Source: Campylobacterales bacterium (GTDB lineage: Bacteria > Campylobacterota > Campylobacteria > Campylobacterales > JAADDG01). From it: a stretch of 14,596 nucleotides of DNA. Under the pieces are notes generated by a model. That model saw only the letters and a list, made by a program, of their open reading frames with translations. It ran no database searches and was not told the origin of the DNA. Shown piece by piece: positions 14,329-14,596 of this stretch (the stretch's first letter is position 1; every line of letters starts with the position of its first letter). The DNA lies in the NCBI GenBank assembly GCA_027009865.1, contig JALVCR010000058.1, positions 1-14,596 of the forward strand, read 5' to 3'. A program made the position numbers and the translations under genes.

Positions 14329-14596
14329 TTATACATACCAATTTTTTAAAGATTCATTCCCAAATTTTACTTCAAGTTTGCTATAGAGAGGAATTACCTG
14401 AAGAAGCTTGCCTTCTTTAAAGAGTTTAAATCCCATTTTCTTCCCCTCCACTCTCTCTCTTGGAAATTTAAACTCAATAATCTCGTCCATTCCATAATTT
14501 ATAAAACCTTTTTCATAAACTCCTCTTTTTAAAGGAATAGTCTCAATAAAATCGTCTATCTCGACCTCCAGATATGCTCTATCAAACAAATCTTTA
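14329..14596 (-). CDS. C-terminal end of a probable GH57-type carbohydrate-active protein, cut by window edge
   Basis: The frame is open to the right edge, and only about 88 codons are present. A TTG at 14589 could act as a start, but continuing frame and the lack of an upstream ribosome site inside the window favour a truncated larger gene. The sequence is an all-beta tail: alternating strands such as RAYLEVEIDDFIETIP and DEIIEFKFP, then KMGFKLFKEGKLLQVIPLYSKLEV. This resembles the beta-sandwich that closes many GH57 amylase-like proteins, where a '(D)E..EF.(I/F)P' strand precedes a repeated-strand end. The identification rests on this pattern and on the neighbouring glucanotransferase only. 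It is the first visible gene of the glucan operon. Confidence 0.5.
   Translation of the reverse strand, partial: KDLFDRAYLEVEIDDFIETIPLKRGVYEKGFINYGMDEIIEFKFPRERVEGKKMGFKLFKEGKLLQVIPLYSKLEVKFGNESLKNWYV

Noticed and set aside
14329..14589. Treating the right-edge frame as a complete 86-residue gene starting at TTG 14589
   Set aside because: The frame is open to the window edge and the protein looks like a C-terminal beta domain, so a truncated larger gene is more likely.

Overview
This AT-rich window comes from a bacterium that is very probably a Campylobacterota (Epsilonproteobacteria). The histidine kinase carries the HQWRQPL phosphoacceptor box common in that phylum, and the -10 boxes are TATAAT-like with T/A-rich upstream DNA and weak -35 elements. 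DapE-type lysine synthesis, short overlapping operons and dense coding also fit. A vent or sediment relative of Nitratiruptor, Sulfurimonas or Nautilia is plausible, but I cannot name the genus. Coding is nearly continuous and all but one gene lie on the minus strand. I see no rRNA, tRNA, CRISPR, insertion sequence or phage gene.

Reading the minus strand 5' to 3' (right to left), the first block is an alpha-glucan (glycogen) operon. It holds the C-terminal end of a probable GH57-type protein (14596-14329), a GH57 4-alpha-glucanotransferase (14319-12280) and a GalT-family nucleotidyltransferase (12279-11272). A perfect hairpin followed by T5 closes this unit. Next is the most unusual gene, an in-frame fusion of a ROK-family sugar kinase (probable glucokinase) to a short GT35 alpha-glucan phosphorylase-like protein (11163-8605). 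It still has a good Shine-Dalgarno and ATG at the join, and it has Thr where the PLP-binding Lys is expected. Its 3' end overlaps the convergent plus-strand yjbQ gene (8245-8667) by 63 bp.

The middle block is a signalling module. It consists of a membrane-anchored ABC-type periplasmic ligand-binding protein (8182-7034), a histidine kinase overlapping it by one base (7034-5475), and, behind its own promoter, a response regulator whose winged-helix output domain resembles RepL-type domains (5400-4729). The module's promoter is interleaved head-on with that of yjbQ.

The left block has trxC with a DUF503 gene (4633-3926), then dapE, pgi, a mannosyl-3-phosphoglycerate phosphatase-like HAD protein and the N-terminal part of a glycerate 2-kinase (3808-1), packed with 2 bp gaps or short overlaps. 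Functionally the two sugar blocks connect. The glucanotransferase and phosphorylase would release glucose and glucose-1-phosphate, the ROK domain would make glucose-6-phosphate, and Pgi interconverts that with fructose-6-phosphate. The phosphatase and glycerate kinase point to glucosyl- or mannosylglycerate metabolism or to glycerate entry into glycolysis.
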